From Microbacterium sp. BH-3-3-3 (lineage in GTDB: Bacteria; Actinomycetota; Actinomycetes; Actinomycetales; Microbacteriaceae): 64,000 nt of DNA. The notes beneath the pieces are model-generated. The model was not told where the DNA came from. It was given only the letters and a program-made list of their open reading frames with translations, and did not search any database. The translations under genes were made by a program, and so were the position numbers. The stretch is taken from NCBI RefSeq assembly GCF_001792815.1, contig NZ_CP017674.1, forward strand, positions 2,294,001 through 2,358,000, read 5' to 3'. Each line of letters opens with the position of its first letter. Position 1 is the first letter of the stretch. This document shows positions 1 to 9,984 of the stretch, piece by piece.

Positions 1-951
1 CTGCCGACCCGCGTCCCCGCGTTCACGGTGAACCGCCTCTGCGGTTCGGGTCTGCAGGCGATCTGGTCGGCCGCGCAGGAGCTGCGCTGGGGTGGCATCG
101 ACGTCGCGGTGGCCGGCGGCGACGAGAGCATGTCGCGCACCCCCTTCCTCGAGTACGGGGCCCGCGGCAACGCCCGCCTCGGCGACCGCACACTGCTCGA
201 CGGCACGCTCGCGATCCTCACCGACCCCTTCAGCGGCCGGCACATGGGAACGACGGCCGAGGTCGTGGCATCCCGGTACTCCGTCTCGCGCGAGGAGCAG
301 GACGCCTTCGCGGTCGAGAGCCAGCGCAGGGCGGCGACGGATGCCGCGCGCGCGGCCTTCGCCGAGGAGATCGTGCCCGTGACCACCGGCGGGAAGCGGC
401 CGGTCGAGGTCTCGGTCGACGAGCATCCGCGACCCGGCACCACGAGGGAGGCGCTCGCGGGGCTCCGCCCGGCATTCGAGAAGGACGGGTCGGTGACGGC
501 GGGCAACTCATCGGGCATCAACGACGGCGCCGCCGCGACCGTGCTCATGCGCGAGGACGACGTGCGCGAGCGCGGCCTGACGGGGCTGGTGACCCTGGAG
601 GCCGTGACGACCGCGGGCGTCGACCCCGAGATCATGGGCTACGCCCCCGTGCTCGCGCTGCAGCGGCTGTGGGAGCAGACCGGGCTCACCCCCGGCGACG
701 TCGACGTGATCGAGTTGAACGAGGCCTTCGCCGCTCAAGCGGTCGCCGTGATCCGCGACGCCGGACTCGACCCCGAGAAGGTCAACCCGTACGGCGGCGC
801 GATCGCCCTGGGTCACCCGGTGGGCGCGACGGGCGCCATCTTGACGGTGCGGGCGGCCCTCGATCTGCAGCGCCGCGACCTCGAGTACGCGGTCGTGACG
901 ATGTGCATCGGCGGCGGCCAGGCGCTGGCGGCGCTGCTGCGGCGGTACTGA
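1..951 (+). CDS. Acetyl-CoA acetyltransferase (thiolase), 5' end outside the window
   Basis: This thiolase-family enzyme condenses or cleaves acyl-CoA and acetyl-CoA in the last step of beta-oxidation or in acetoacetyl-CoA metabolism. The frame is open from the first base, and a GTG at 28 lies inside the conserved NRLCGSG motif, so the true start is upstream of the window. The nucleophilic Cys sits in NRLCGSGLQ, the catalytic His in GHPVGATGA about 270 codons in, and the second Cys in CIGGGQ close to the C-terminus. About 316 codons are visible against a family norm near 390-400, so roughly 80 N-terminal residues are missing. Nearby acyl-CoA dehydrogenase, enoyl-CoA hydratase and Etf genes support a role in acyl-CoA breakdown. 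Confidence 0.93.
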   Translation: MPTRVPAFTVNRLCGSGLQAIWSAAQELRWGGIDVAVAGGDESMSRTPFLEYGARGNARLGDRTLLDGTLAILTDPFSGRHMGTTAEVVASRYSVSREEQDAFAVESQRRAATDAARAAFAEEIVPVTTGGKRPVEVSVDEHPRPGTTREALAGLRPAFEKDGSVTAGNSSGINDGAAATVLMREDDVRERGLTGLVTLEAVTTAGVDPEIMGYAPVLALQRLWEQTGLTPGDVDVIELNEAFAAQAVAVIRDAGLDPEKVNPYGGAIALGHPVGATGAILTVRAALDLQRRDLEYAVVTMCIGGGQALAALLRRY

Positions 952-1083
952 CGTCCCGGCGTGCACAACGGCGGGGCCGGCTGGCGGCGCGCCGTCGTGG
1001 GGGTGGGGTGATCGGCGTGTCGGCTGTGTCGTCCGCGGTTGTGCGCGCTCCGGCGGCGCCTCGGGGCCGCGATACTGGGGCGC

Positions 1084-1800
1084 ATGAGCGTTCACCTTCT
1101 CGGCGGCGGGCGCGACGTCGCACGCTGCGGCGCGCTGTTGCGTCCCTTCGTCGTCGAGGCCCGGGCGCGGGCCGATGACCGCCCTCCCGTGATCGCCGTG
1201 CTGCTCGTGCTCGAGGCCGACGACGACTCCTCGGTCGCTCGCTTCGCGGCGGTGCTCGAGGCGGCGGGGGCGGCGGCCGCCGAGCTGCGCGTCGCGGCGA
1301 TCGTCGAGGGTGGGACCTTCGACGCCGAGGTGTCGAGGGCCGATGCGGTGTTCGTGGGCGGGGGCCTCACGCCCGCGTACCTCGACGCTCTCGCGCCGAT
1401 CCGGGTTGCCGTGGCGGGCAGCGTGCGCGACGGCATGCCCTACGCCGGGTTCTCGGCGGGCGCGGCGATCGCGGCGGGACCGGCGCTCGTGGGCGGCTAC
1501 CGGCTGGGCGGCATCGAGGTGGCGTCCGAAGATGCGGGTGAGGAGCTCGACGAACTCGAGATCCGCGACGGTCTCGGCCTGGTGCGGTTCGCCGTCGACG
1601 TGCACGCGGCGCAGTGGGGAACCCTGTCGCGTCTCGTTGCCGCGGTCGATGCGGAACTCGTGACGGAGGGCGTGGCGATCGACGAGCACACGGCGCTCAT
1701 CGTGGATGCCGACGGCGCGAGCACCGTGTCGGGTTCGGGGCACGTCTGGCACGTCACCGCGGCGTCCCCCGGCGTTCGCGTCGCCCTGCGTTCTGCCTGA
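1084..1800 (+). CDS. Peptidase E / cyanophycinase-like (S51 family) protein
   Basis: The 238-residue product resembles Type 1 glutamine amidotransferase-like S51 peptidases (peptidase E, cyanophycinase), which hydrolyse aspartyl dipeptides or cyanophycin. Visible features are an N-terminal beta strand HLLGGGRD, the FVGGGLTPAY loop and a nucleophile elbow GFSAGAAIA in which Ser is the expected nucleophile, at about residue 122. The ATG at 1084 is preferred over upstream in-frame codons because the HLLGGG strand begins there. The Shine-Dalgarno sequence is weak (GGGG). The substrate cannot be told from sequence. A strong hairpin follows the gene. Confidence 0.75.
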   Translation: MSVHLLGGGRDVARCGALLRPFVVEARARADDRPPVIAVLLVLEADDDSSVARFAAVLEAAGAAAAELRVAAIVEGGTFDAEVSRADAVFVGGGLTPAYLDALAPIRVAVAGSVRDGMPYAGFSAGAAIAAGPALVGGYRLGGIEVASEDAGEELDELEIRDGLGLVRFAVDVHAAQWGTLSRLVAAVDAELVTEGVAIDEHTALIVDADGASTVSGSGHVWHVTAASPGVRVALRSA

Positions 1801-1860
1801 TGCTCGTCGGCCTATCGAGCGCCGGGTCGGGGGATCCCCGCGTCGACAAGCCCTGACCAA

Positions 1861-1892
1861 AACGGCCCCCACCCGTGAGGGTGAGGGCCGTT
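1861..1892. terminator. Bidirectional terminator hairpin between convergent genes
   Basis: AACGGCC followed by CCCACCC pairs with GGGTGAG followed by GGCCGTT around a GTGA loop: 14-bp arms with a single mismatch. It lies between the S51 peptidase gene and the convergent nucleotidase gene and could terminate both. Confidence 0.8.
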
Positions 1893-1906
1893 CCGACGTC
1901 CGTGCG

Positions 1907-4900
1907 TCAGACGGTGCGCCGCCGCAGGGCGAAGGCCAGGCCGCCGGCCACCACGAGGAATCCGCCGGCGAGGGCGAGTCCCCACGGTGCCTGTGCGCCG
2001 GTGTTCGCGAGGTCGCTGCCGGGGCGGTCGCCCGACGGCTGGCCCGGCGCGGGCTGACCGGGTGCCGGCTGGCCGGGCGCGGGAGTCGGCTCGGCACCGG
2101 GCTGGCCGGGGTCACCGCCGCCCGGGTTCTCGCCCGAGGCGACCATCGCGCGACCGAGCGGCGCGGGGTCGACCAGCGGCGTCGCGGCGAAGTACGCGAG
2201 CGTCGCGTCGAGGTCGATCTGACCGGTGTCGGTGCGGTCGGTGCCGGCCGCGAAGGTCGGGAAGCCGTCGCCGCCGTTCGCGAGGAACGAGTTCGTCACC
2301 ACGGTGAACGTGTCACCGTCGGCGATCGCCGTGCCTTCGTACGCCATCGAGACGACCGAGCCCACGCGGGGGTTCGCGGCATCCTGCGTGTACTCGTAGG
2401 TGAAGCCGTCGGACACGCCCAGGTGCAACTTGGGGCGGTCGCCCTCGGCCTTCCACTGCTCGTTGAGGACGTCGCGGATCTGCGCACCCGTCAGCGTCAC
2501 CGTCACGAGCGTGTTGGCGAAGGGCTGGACCAGTGCCGCTTCCTTGTAGGTGACCACGCCGTCGTCGCCCTTGAGCAGGTCGGCGCGGAGGCCGCCCGGG
2601 TTCATCAGGGCGATCTGCGCCTTCGTGCCGGCGAAGGCGGGGTTCTGCGACGTCGCCCAGAGGTACACGTCGGCGACGGAGTTGCCCATCGACGACTCCA
2701 CGCCGCGGTCGCTGCCCGACGGGGTGCCGCCGCGCAGGATGTCGCCGCTGATCTCGCCGACGGGCTTCGCGCCGATGACGTCGGCCTGCGCGACGTACTC
2801 GGCCACGCGCGCCTCGATCGCGGCATCCGGGGCGAACGCGCCCTCGAGGGGGAAGGTCGTGCCGGTGACGGATGCCAGTGAGCCGGTGCGCGTGTCCCAG
2901 CTCAGCGAGAGCTGACCCATCGCCTTGCCGTACTCGGACGCCTGGATCACCGGACGCGTGCGGTCGGTTCCGGCCACGGGCAGGTCGCAGGCGTACGTCT
3001 GGTGCGTGTGCGCCGAGACGATCGCGTCGATCTCGGGCGAGGCGTTCACGGCCAGGTTGCCGAAGCCGGCCTGGTCGGCCGCGATGGCGGCGCAGTCGTC
3101 CGACACCGCGGCGCCCGAGTGGGTGAGCAGCACGATGACGTCGGCGGAGCCCGCGGCCGTGATCTCGTCGGCGACGCGGTCGGCGGCCTCGAGCTGGTCG
3201 CCGAACTCCAGGTCGGCGACGCCGGCCGGGTCGACCATGGTGGCGGTGTCGGGGGTGACGGTGCCGATGAAGGCCACGCGCACGCCGTCGACGACCTTGA
3301 TCGCGTACTCGTCGAGCACGGGCTCCTTCGTACCCTTCTTGTAGACGTTCGCGCCGAGCCCGAACTCGCCGCCGCCGTACTCGGGCAGCACCCGGTCGGT
3401 CAGGTCGGCGAAGCCGCGGTCGAACTCGTGGTTGCCGACGGCCGAGACGTCGAGGCCGGAGGCGACGAGGGTGTCGACCGTGGGGGAGTCGTCCTGCATG
3501 AGCGAGGTGAACGTCGAGGCTCCGATGTTGTCACCGGCCGAGACGAACACGGTGTTCGGGTTCGCGGCCTCGGCGGCCTTCACCGCTCCGGCGATGACCG
3601 CGGCGCCGGCCTCGCCCTGGGACCCTGCCTCCAGACGACCGTGGAAGTCGTTGATCGTGAGGATGTCGATGTCCTTCACGTTCGGGTTCTCGACCGCGAA
3701 CAGCGTCGTCGTCCCCGACACCTCGTTGCCGACGGCGACGAGGGGGCGACCGGTGGGCGAGGCGTCGGCGGGGATGAAGTCGATGCCCTCGGGGCCGAGG
3801 TCGCCGGCGTTCGAGAGCAGCGCGCGGTCGGCGGTCGCGTCTCCGGTCAGCTGGTCTTCGACCGACACCGAGAAGTCGCGGTTGTTGACGTATCCGGCGT
3901 AGCTCGCGGCGGCGGGGTCGGTGATGTCGTAGGTCATCACGCCGCCCACGCGCTCGAGGCCGATGAAGGCGTACGTGCGTCCGTCGACCTGACCGATGGC
4001 GAGGTTCTCGGGCTCGGGGCCCTTGTCGTCGCTGCGGCCCTCGAGGTTCGACTCGGAGTGATTCGAGTTGAAGAACTCCGGGTTGGCGTCGTGCGTGATC
4101 CGCTCGAAGTCGGAGCCCGAGTCGAACACCTGGGTGCCCTCGGTGGTCCACACCGAGAAGCCGCGGCCGCCGAACGTGTACAGCTCGGAGTAGCAGGTGC
4201 CGTCGGCGTTCAGCCCCATGTCGGTGGCGACGTTGAGGCGGCCCAGGTCGGCGTCGTCGAGCGAGCCGGCGAGCGGGCTGTCGGCGCAGACGGGGGCGAG
4301 GCCGTCGTCGCCGAGGTCCTTCACCCGGGCGGTGTCGTTGTACGCGCCCCACTCGCGGCCGTCGCCCTCGTTGGCGGTGACGAGGTACGTCTCGCCATTC
4401 GCCTCGTAGGCCTGGATGCCGTCGGGCATGTACATGCCGAACAGGCCGGGGTAGGTCTTCTGCGTATAGGTCGGCGCGTCCTCGGGGTCGCGGTCGCTCG
4501 CGTCGAGGGCCTCGACGCCGTAGTCCTTGAACCCGAGGGGGCGGATGCCGGTGACCGAGGCCGACGCCAGGTCGACGGTCGCGACGGCGTTGGCCTCTTG
4601 CAGGGCGACGTAGGCGGTGCCGCCGGCGAGGGCGACGTACTCGGGCTCGAGGTTGCGGCTCACGCGGTTCGCGTCGAGCGGGGTGTCGCCCTGATCGGGG
4701 GCGGCGACGTCGGGGCCGAAGACGCGGACGGCGGGGTCGAGGGTCATCGACCCGCCCTGCTCGAAGGCTCCGAAGCCGGCCGTGCGCACGGCATCCTGGC
4801 TCGGGGCCGCCTTCTCGGCGGGCAGGGTGACGATGCCGACCGACCCCTCGGGGTCGACCGTGAAGTCGTCGGCGGGCTCGCCCTCGTTGGCGACGACGGC

Positions 4901-5404
4901 GACCGTGCCGTCGGCCGAGAGGGTGACCATGTCGGGGAGGGCTCCGACGGTGACCTCGCCGAGCACGGTGGGCTCGGCGGCGTCGGCGTCGAAGAACACC
5001 AGGCGACCCGGAGCCGTCTTGTCGACGTTCTCGAGGGCGATCACGCCGAGTCCGTCGGCGCGTACGGCGAGCGAGTTGGCGACGCCGGTCCCGGTGATCG
5101 AGTACAGCTTGGTGGGGGCGGTCGGGGTGCTGCTGTCGAGCACGTCGACGGCCCCGGCCTGGGCGTTGACGACGAACAGGCGGTTCTTGTACGCGTGCAC
5201 GATCTCGGCGGCCGACTGGTCGAACACCCCGGTCTCGTAGGTGCCGATCGGGCGCAGGCTCACCGCGCTGTCGGCGGGGGAGTCGCGCACCGGATCGGCG
5301 ACGATGGCGGCGGACGCCGCGGTGACGCTCGACAGGGCGAGCGCGCACACGGCCGCCGCGGTCGCGGTCAGCGCGACGGTACGGCGAAGGAAGGGCGAAG
5401 GCAT
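1907..5404 (-). CDS. Cell-wall-anchored choice-of-anchor I / 5'-nucleotidase fusion protein
   Basis: This 1165-residue exported protein starts with a signal peptide (RR, hydrophobic core, ASAA). Residues of about 45-560 form a choice-of-anchor I (beta-propeller-like, esterase-like) region. From about residue 590 there is a UshA-type metallophosphatase/5'-nucleotidase, with metal-binding motifs TINDFHGR, SAGDNIG and GNHEFDRG, followed by the C-terminal nucleotidase substrate domain. The C-terminus has a Pro-rich linker, the sortase motif LANTG, a membrane span and RRRTV. LAxTG motifs are typical of class E sortases of actinobacteria. The likely role is extracellular dephosphorylation of nucleotides to scavenge phosphate or nucleosides. 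Transcription converges on the S51 gene. Confidence 0.9.
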   Translation of the reverse strand: MPSPFLRRTVALTATAAAVCALALSSVTAASAAIVADPVRDSPADSAVSLRPIGTYETGVFDQSAAEIVHAYKNRLFVVNAQAGAVDVLDSSTPTAPTKLYSITGTGVANSLAVRADGLGVIALENVDKTAPGRLVFFDADAAEPTVLGEVTVGALPDMVTLSADGTVAVVANEGEPADDFTVDPEGSVGIVTLPAEKAAPSQDAVRTAGFGAFEQGGSMTLDPAVRVFGPDVAAPDQGDTPLDANRVSRNLEPEYVALAGGTAYVALQEANAVATVDLASASVTGIRPLGFKDYGVEALDASDRDPEDAPTYTQKTYPGLFGMYMPDGIQAYEANGETYLVTANEGDGREWGAYNDTARVKDLGDDGLAPVCADSPLAGSLDDADLGRLNVATDMGLNADGTCYSELYTFGGRGFSVWTTEGTQVFDSGSDFERITHDANPEFFNSNHSESNLEGRSDDKGPEPENLAIGQVDGRTYAFIGLERVGGVMTYDITDPAAASYAGYVNNRDFSVSVEDQLTGDATADRALLSNAGDLGPEGIDFIPADASPTGRPLVAVGNEVSGTTTLFAVENPNVKDIDILTINDFHGRLEAGSQGEAGAAVIAGAVKAAEAANPNTVFVSAGDNIGASTFTSLMQDDSPTVDTLVASGLDVSAVGNHEFDRGFADLTDRVLPEYGGGEFGLGANVYKKGTKEPVLDEYAIKVVDGVRVAFIGTVTPDTATMVDPAGVADLEFGDQLEAADRVADEITAAGSADVIVLLTHSGAAVSDDCAAIAADQAGFGNLAVNASPEIDAIVSAHTHQTYACDLPVAGTDRTRPVIQASEYGKAMGQLSLSWDTRTGSLASVTGTTFPLEGAFAPDAAIEARVAEYVAQADVIGAKPVGEISGDILRGGTPSGSDRGVESSMGNSVADVYLWATSQNPAFAGTKAQIALMNPGGLRADLLKGDDGVVTYKEAALVQPFANTLVTVTLTGAQIRDVLNEQWKAEGDRPKLHLGVSDGFTYEYTQDAANPRVGSVVSMAYEGTAIADGDTFTVVTNSFLANGGDGFPTFAAGTDRTDTGQIDLDATLAYFAATPLVDPAPLGRAMVASGENPGGGDPGQPGAEPTPAPGQPAPGQPAPGQPSGDRPGSDLANTGAQAPWGLALAGGFLVVAGGLAFALRRRTV

Positions 5405-5568
5405 GGCTGTGTCCTCGGGGCAGGGGTGGCGTGCGGTGGGGCGGCACGGGCACGCCGCGGGGGCGGCGAACGGGCCGAGTCTGCCCGGGGGCGGTGTCCC
5501 GCGGGTGAACGCGGGGCGAACGGCGACGCGGCGCTCCCGTTGCGGCCGAGCCGGTCTAGCCTGAGCGC

Positions 5569-6288
5569 ATGACCACGCCGTCCGGTGCCCATCCCGACGA
5601 ACCGCACCGTCAGGGCCTCGCGCAGCGACTCAACGGCCTGCGTGCCGGGGTGCTCGGGGCCAACGACGGCATCGTGTCGACCGCGGCCGTCGTCGTGGGC
5701 GTGGCCGGGGCGACGAGCGAGGTCGCTCCCGTGCTCGTGGCGGGCATGGCGGCGCTGGTCGGTGGGGCGGTGTCGATGGCGCTCGGCGAGTACGTCTCGG
5801 TCTCGAGTCAGCGCGACAGCGAGCACGCGCTCATCGAGAAGGAGCGCCGCGAACTGGCGGAGGCCCCGGATGCCGAGTTCACCGAGCTCGTGGGACTGTA
5901 CGAAGCCCGGGGACTGTCGACCGAGACGGCGACGCGGGTGGCGACCGAGCTCACGGCATCCGATGCCCTGAAGGCCCACCTCTCGGTCGAGCTGAACATC
6001 GACGCCGACGACGTGGTGAGCCCGTGGACGGCGGCGTTCGCCTCGGCGGTGGCCTTCACGGTCGGGGCGTTGCTGCCGTTGCTGACGATCCTGCTCCTCC
6101 CGGTCGAGGGGCGCGTGGCGGCGACGTTCGCGGCGGTCCTGCTCGCGCTGGCCGTCACCGGGTACGTCGCCGCCTGGATCGGCGGGGCCCGCCGGGGGCG
6201 CGCGGTGGTGCGGATGGTGGTCGGCGGGGCGCTCGCGCTCGGGGCGACGTACGTCGTCGGCTCGCTGTTCGGCGGCCTGGCCGCGTAA
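5569..6288 (+). CDS. VIT1/CCC1 family membrane transporter
   Basis: The 239-residue protein belongs to the VIT1/CCC1 family, which moves Fe(II) or Mn(II) across membranes in plants and yeast; the bacterial substrate is usually assigned by homology only. The N-terminal membrane segment carries the family signature [19 protein letters not shown], followed by [17 protein letters not shown] cytoplasmic acidic helical insert ([15 protein letters not shown]) holds the Glu residues expected to bind metal, and three hydrophobic spans close the protein, giving five spans in all. It is divergent from the nucleotidase gene with a 164-base gap between the starts. No terminator is obvious before the next gene. 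Confidence 0.88.
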   Translation: MTTPSGAHPDEPHRQGLAQRLNGLRAGVLGANDGIVSTAAVVVGVAGATSEVAPVLVAGMAALVGGAVSMALGEYVSVSSQRDSEHALIEKERRELAEAPDAEFTELVGLYEARGLSTETATRVATELTASDALKAHLSVELNIDADDVVSPWTAAFASAVAFTVGALLPLLTILLLPVEGRVAATFAAVLLALAVTGYVAAWIGGARRGRAVVRMVVGGALALGATYVVGSLFGGLAA

Positions 6289-6369
6289 GTCGACCCCCCT
6301 ATCAATTACAAGGACGTCCAGGTAATCTGAGGAAGGCGACGACGCCGTCGCTCCACGAAGGAGAGCCGC

Positions 6370-7548
6370 ATGGACACCACCCCTGCTCCCGCGCTCGCCG
6401 CCGCACCCGCGGGCGCGCTGTCGGCAGAAGAGCGCACCGCCATCCTCGACGCCGTCCGCGACTTCGCCGCGACGGAGTTCGCCCCGCACACCCTCGAATG
6501 GGATGCCGAGAAGCACTTCCCCCGCGACGTGCTGCGTCGCGCGGGAGAGCTGGGTCTCGGCGGCGTCTACGTCAACGAAGACGTGGGCGGCGCCGGGCTG
6601 TCGCGGGCCGACGCCGTGGCGATCTTCGAGGAGCTGGCCTACGGCGACCCGACGGTGACGGCCTACATCACGATCCACAACATGGTCGCGTGGATGATCG
6701 ACGCCCACGGCGACGAGGCGCAGCGAGCGCAGTGGCTCCCCGGCCTCGTCGCCATGGACGACCTGGGTGCGTACTGCCTCACCGAGCCGGGCGCGGGATC
6801 CGACGCCGCGGCGATCACCACCTCGGCCATCCGTCACGGCGACACCTACGTGCTCACGGGCGTCAAGCAGTTCATCTCGGGTGCCGGCGAGGCCTCGGTC
6901 TACGTCGTCATGGCTCGCACGGGCGAGCCGGGGGCGCGCGGGATCAGCGCGTTCCTCGTGCCCGCCGACGCCGAGGGCCTGTCGTTCGGCGCGAACGAGA
7001 AGAAGATGGGCTGGAACGCCCAGCCCACCCGTCCCGTGATCCTCGACGAGGTGCGCGTGCCGGCCGAGAACCTGCTCGGGGGCGAGGGCCGGGGGTTCTC
7101 GATCGCCATGACCGCGCTGAACGGCGGGCGACTCAACATCGCGACCTGCTCGATCGGTGGCGCCCGCTGGGCCCTCGACCGCTCCGTCGCGTACGTGCAC
7201 GAGCGCTTCACGTTCGGCGAGGCGCTCGCCGAGAAGCAGTCGGTGGTGTTCGCCGTCGCCGACATGGCCACCGAGCTCGAGGCCGCGCGGCTGCTCGTGC
7301 GCGACGCGGCGCGGGCCCTCGACGCGAAGACCCCCGATGCCGCGACCCGCTGCGCGATGGCGAAGCGCTTCGCGACCGACGTGGGCTTCCGTGTCGCGAA
7401 CGAGGCCCTGCAACTGCACGGCGGCTACGGCTATCTGCAGGAGTACGGGATCGAGAAGGTCGTGCGCGACCTGCGCGTGCACCAGATCCTCGAGGGCACC
7501 AACGAGATCATGCGTCTGATCGTCGGCCGGAGCGTGCTGGCCGCCTGA
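6370..7548 (+). CDS. Acyl-CoA dehydrogenase, isobutyryl-CoA dehydrogenase-like
   Basis: This 392-residue FAD enzyme oxidises an acyl-CoA to the trans-2-enoyl-CoA, passing electrons to ETF. Motifs in order are [18 protein letters not shown], the flavin-binding [20 protein letters not shown], the GGYGYL loop, and [10 protein letters not shown], whose first Glu aligns with the catalytic base of this family. The GLSR and [11 protein letters not shown] patterns resemble the isobutyryl/short branched-chain subgroup (ACAD8), so valine catabolism is a reasonable guess. A GAAGGAGAG ribosome-binding site precedes the ATG. Enoyl-CoA hydratase follows 80 bases downstream and etfBA lies further on, consistent with one catabolic unit. 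Confidence 0.93.
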   Translation: MDTTPAPALAAAPAGALSAEERTAILDAVRDFAATEFAPHTLEWDAEKHFPRDVLRRAGELGLGGVYVNEDVGGAGLSRADAVAIFEELAYGDPTVTAYITIHNMVAWMIDAHGDEAQRAQWLPGLVAMDDLGAYCLTEPGAGSDAAAITTSAIRHGDTYVLTGVKQFISGAGEASVYVVMARTGEPGARGISAFLVPADAEGLSFGANEKKMGWNAQPTRPVILDEVRVPAENLLGGEGRGFSIAMTALNGGRLNIATCSIGGARWALDRSVAYVHERFTFGEALAEKQSVVFAVADMATELEAARLLVRDAARALDAKTPDAATRCAMAKRFATDVGFRVANEALQLHGGYGYLQEYGIEKVVRDLRVHQILEGTNEIMRLIVGRSVLAA

Positions 7549-7628
7549 CGCCAGAGGCTCGCCCGATGTCGGGGGAGCGTGCGAGCATGCCGGTGCGGGG
7601 TCGTCCGCGCCGACACGACGGGAGTGAC

Positions 7629-8417
7629 ATGACGGAGCAGGATGCCGGGTACGAGACGATCCGAGTCGAGCGGCGAGGTCGCGTGGGATGGATCACGCTC
7701 GACCGCCCCGAGGCGCTCAACGCCCTGAACACCCAGACGATGCGCGACGTGGTCGCCGCCGCTGAAACCTTCGACGCCGACACGGGTATCGGCGCGATCG
7801 TCGTCACCGGCAGCGAGAAGGCCTTCGCCGCGGGCGCCGACATCAAAGAGATGGAGCAGATGTCGGGACTCGACATGACGCTCACCGACCACTTCGGAGC
7901 GTGGAGTCGGTTCGCCGCCGTCCGCACCCCGGTCATCGCCGCGGTGTCGGGGTACGCCCTGGGCGGCGGGTGCGAGCTCGCGCTCATGTGCGACGTGATC
8001 CTGGCCTCCGATCGCGCGAGGTTCGGTCAGCCCGAGGTGCAGTTGGGGGTCATTCCGGGCATGGGCGGAACGCAGCGGCTCGTGCGGGCGCTCGGCTACT
8101 ACAAGGCCGCCGAACTCGTGCTGACGGGCCGCATGATCGACGCCGCCGAGGCCGAACGCGCGGGACTGGTGTCGCGCGTGGTGCCGGCCGCCGACCTGCT
8201 CACCGAGGCCGAGGCGGTCGCGACGGCGATCGCCGAGAAGCCGCTGCCCGCCCTGTACGCGGCGAAGGCCGCCCTCGACGTGGCGATGGAGTCGACTCTC
8301 GCCGAGGGGCTGCGCTTCGAGGGACGGGCGTTCGCCGCCCTCTTCGACACCGCCGACCAGAAAGAGGGGATGGCGGCGTTCCGCGAGAAGCGGGCTCCGT
8401 CGTTCACCCACCGATGA
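7629..8417 (+). CDS. Enoyl-CoA hydratase
   Basis: The 262-residue crotonase-fold enzyme adds water across 2-enoyl-CoA. Both catalytic glutamates are present: one in [11 protein letters not shown] and one in [13 protein letters not shown]. The oxyanion-hole segment [11 protein letters not shown] is also intact. The frame is open further upstream, but the ATG at 7629 is preceded by GGAG at a suitable distance and starts the first conserved strand. It probably acts on the product of the upstream acyl-CoA dehydrogenase. Transcription converges on the MarR gene across an 88-base gap. Confidence 0.93.
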   Translation: MTEQDAGYETIRVERRGRVGWITLDRPEALNALNTQTMRDVVAAAETFDADTGIGAIVVTGSEKAFAAGADIKEMEQMSGLDMTLTDHFGAWSRFAAVRTPVIAAVSGYALGGGCELALMCDVILASDRARFGQPEVQLGVIPGMGGTQRLVRALGYYKAAELVLTGRMIDAAEAERAGLVSRVVPAADLLTEAEAVATAIAEKPLPALYAAKAALDVAMESTLAEGLRFEGRAFAALFDTADQKEGMAAFREKRAPSFTHR

Positions 8418-8505
8418 ACGGCGTGGCGCGGCGGGATCTCGCGGCGGGCGTCCACCGCGTGCTGCTGCCGCGCGGGACGACCGCGGCACGGGGCCTCGGC
8501 GAGAT

Positions 8506-9033
8506 TCAGAGCGGGTCGGGCACGGGCGCGGGGTCGGCGAAGTCGCCGGCACCCTTGCGGAAGCGCGCGATGATCCGCACCAGCGCCGTCGCGTCGTCGT
8601 CCTCGAGCCCCAGGTCGGCGAACACCGCGTTCAGCGCGTCGGTCGCCTCGTCGACGCGCCGCCGACCGGCCTCGGTGAGGGACAGCAGCGCGGCCCGGCC
8701 GTCGGTCGGGTGCGGTTCGCGGGTCACGTATCCGTCGCGCGCGAGTCGCTCGACCGTGTTCGTCACGCTCGTCGGATGCACCTGCAGACGCGCGATGGCG
8801 CTGGCCATCGGCATCCGTCCCTCGCGGGTGAAGGCGAGCAGCCGCAGCAGCTCGAACCGCGAGAACGACAGGTCGAAGGGCTTCAGCGCCCGGTCGATGG
8901 ATGCCATCAGCAACTGGTGCGCACGGATCACCGAGGTCACGACCGTCATGCCGTCGGCGGCGTCGTCCCACCCGTGCGCCAGCCACTGGCGCTTGGCCTC
9001 GGCGATCGGGTCGGCGGGCAGTCGTCGCGTCAT
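8506..9033 (-). CDS. MarR family transcriptional regulator
   Basis: This 175-residue protein is a winged-helix regulator. The recognition region reads ASAIARLQVHPTSVTNTVE and is followed by the wing VTREPHPTDGRAALLSLTEAG, the usual MarR DNA-binding core. A perfect AGGAGG lies before the ATG at 9033, which decides the start over a longer open frame. It is divergent from etfBA with a 174-base gap, so it probably controls the Etf genes and perhaps the neighbouring beta-oxidation genes in response to an acyl-CoA or acid; the ligand is unknown. Confidence 0.9.
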   Translation of the reverse strand: MTRRLPADPIAEAKRQWLAHGWDDAADGMTVVTSVIRAHQLLMASIDRALKPFDLSFSRFELLRLLAFTREGRMPMASAIARLQVHPTSVTNTVERLARDGYVTREPHPTDGRAALLSLTEAGRRRVDEATDALNAVFADLGLEDDDATALVRIIARFRKGAGDFADPAPVPDPL

Positions 9034-9207
9034 CGGTCCTCCTCGCGCTTCACGGTACCCCTCGCGCGCGGCCCGCGCCGGGCGGCGGTGCGCCGCGCGG
9101 CGGGTTCTCGTCCTCTCGGCAGGCGCGAGGGCCGTGCATTCCCCGCCGCCACTTTCCGACCGCGGCGAGGCCGCGGCATCCGTCCCCCGACCGAAGGAGC
9201 CGCGTCG

Positions 9208-9984
9208 ATGAAGATCGTGGTCGCGATCAAGGAAGTACCCGACACCTGGGGAGAGCGTCGTCTCGACCTCGAAACCGGTCTGACCGACCGGGGAGCGTCG
9301 GCGCCGGTGCTCGACGAGATCGGTGAACGCGCCGTCGAGGCCGCCCTCACCTACGCCGACGCGCACGAGGGGACCGAGGTGGTGGTGCTGACGATGGCGC
9401 CCGCCTCGGCGACCGCGACCGTGCGGAAGGCCCTCGCGATGGGGGCGACGTCGGCCGTGCACGTGGTCGACGACACCCTGCGCGGCGCCGACCTGCTGCT
9501 GACCGCCGAGGTGCTGGCCGCCGCGATCCGACGCACCGGGTTCGACCTCGTCATCGCGGGCAACCTGTCGACCGACGGCGGCGGAGCGGTCGTTCCCGCG
9601 ATGATCGCCGAGATACTCGGGGTGCCGCAGCTGACCGCCCTGTCGAGCCTCGACGTGTCGGAGGCCGCGGTGGCCGGTGATCGCGTGAGCGACGCGGGGA
9701 CGATGCGGGTGTCGGCGGCGTTGCCGGCGGTCGTCTCGATCACCGAGGCGCTCCCCGAGGGGCGTTTCACCACGTTCAAGGGCATCATGGCGGCGAAGAA
9801 GAAGCCGTACGAGACCCTCGATGCCGGAGCGCTGGGCGTCGCGGCCGAGAACCCCGCCGTGCCGCGGTACATCATGCTGTCGGTCGCCGAACGTCCGCCG
9901 CGTGCGGCGGGCACGAAAATCGTCGACGAGGGCGATGCGGGCGAGAAACTCGCCGCGTTCCTCGTGGCCGAGGGCGTGGCGTGA
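9208..9984 (+). CDS. etfB: Electron transfer flavoprotein subunit beta
   Basis: The 258-residue protein begins [15 protein letters not shown] and carries the AMP-binding ETF beta signature around [20 protein letters not shown]. Together with EtfA it accepts electrons from acyl-CoA dehydrogenases and passes them to ETF-quinone oxidoreductase. GAAGGAG precedes the ATG. The stop codon TGA shares a base with the ATG of etfA, so the pair is translationally coupled. The acyl-CoA dehydrogenase at 6370-7548 is the obvious electron donor. Confidence 0.94.
   Translation: MKIVVAIKEVPDTWGERRLDLETGLTDRGASAPVLDEIGERAVEAALTYADAHEGTEVVVLTMAPASATATVRKALAMGATSAVHVVDDTLRGADLLLTAEVLAAAIRRTGFDLVIAGNLSTDGGGAVVPAMIAEILGVPQLTALSSLDVSEAAVAGDRVSDAGTMRVSAALPAVVSITEALPEGRFTTFKGIMAAKKKPYETLDAGALGVAAENPAVPRYIMLSVAERPPRAAGTKIVDEGDAGEKLAAFLVAEGVA

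Noticed and set aside
3002..5572. Long open frame on the plus strand opposite the nucleotidase gene
   Set aside because: High G+C makes antisense frames open; its translation is Val/Gly/Arg-rich with no motif, while the minus strand shows signal peptide, metallophosphatase motifs and an anchor.
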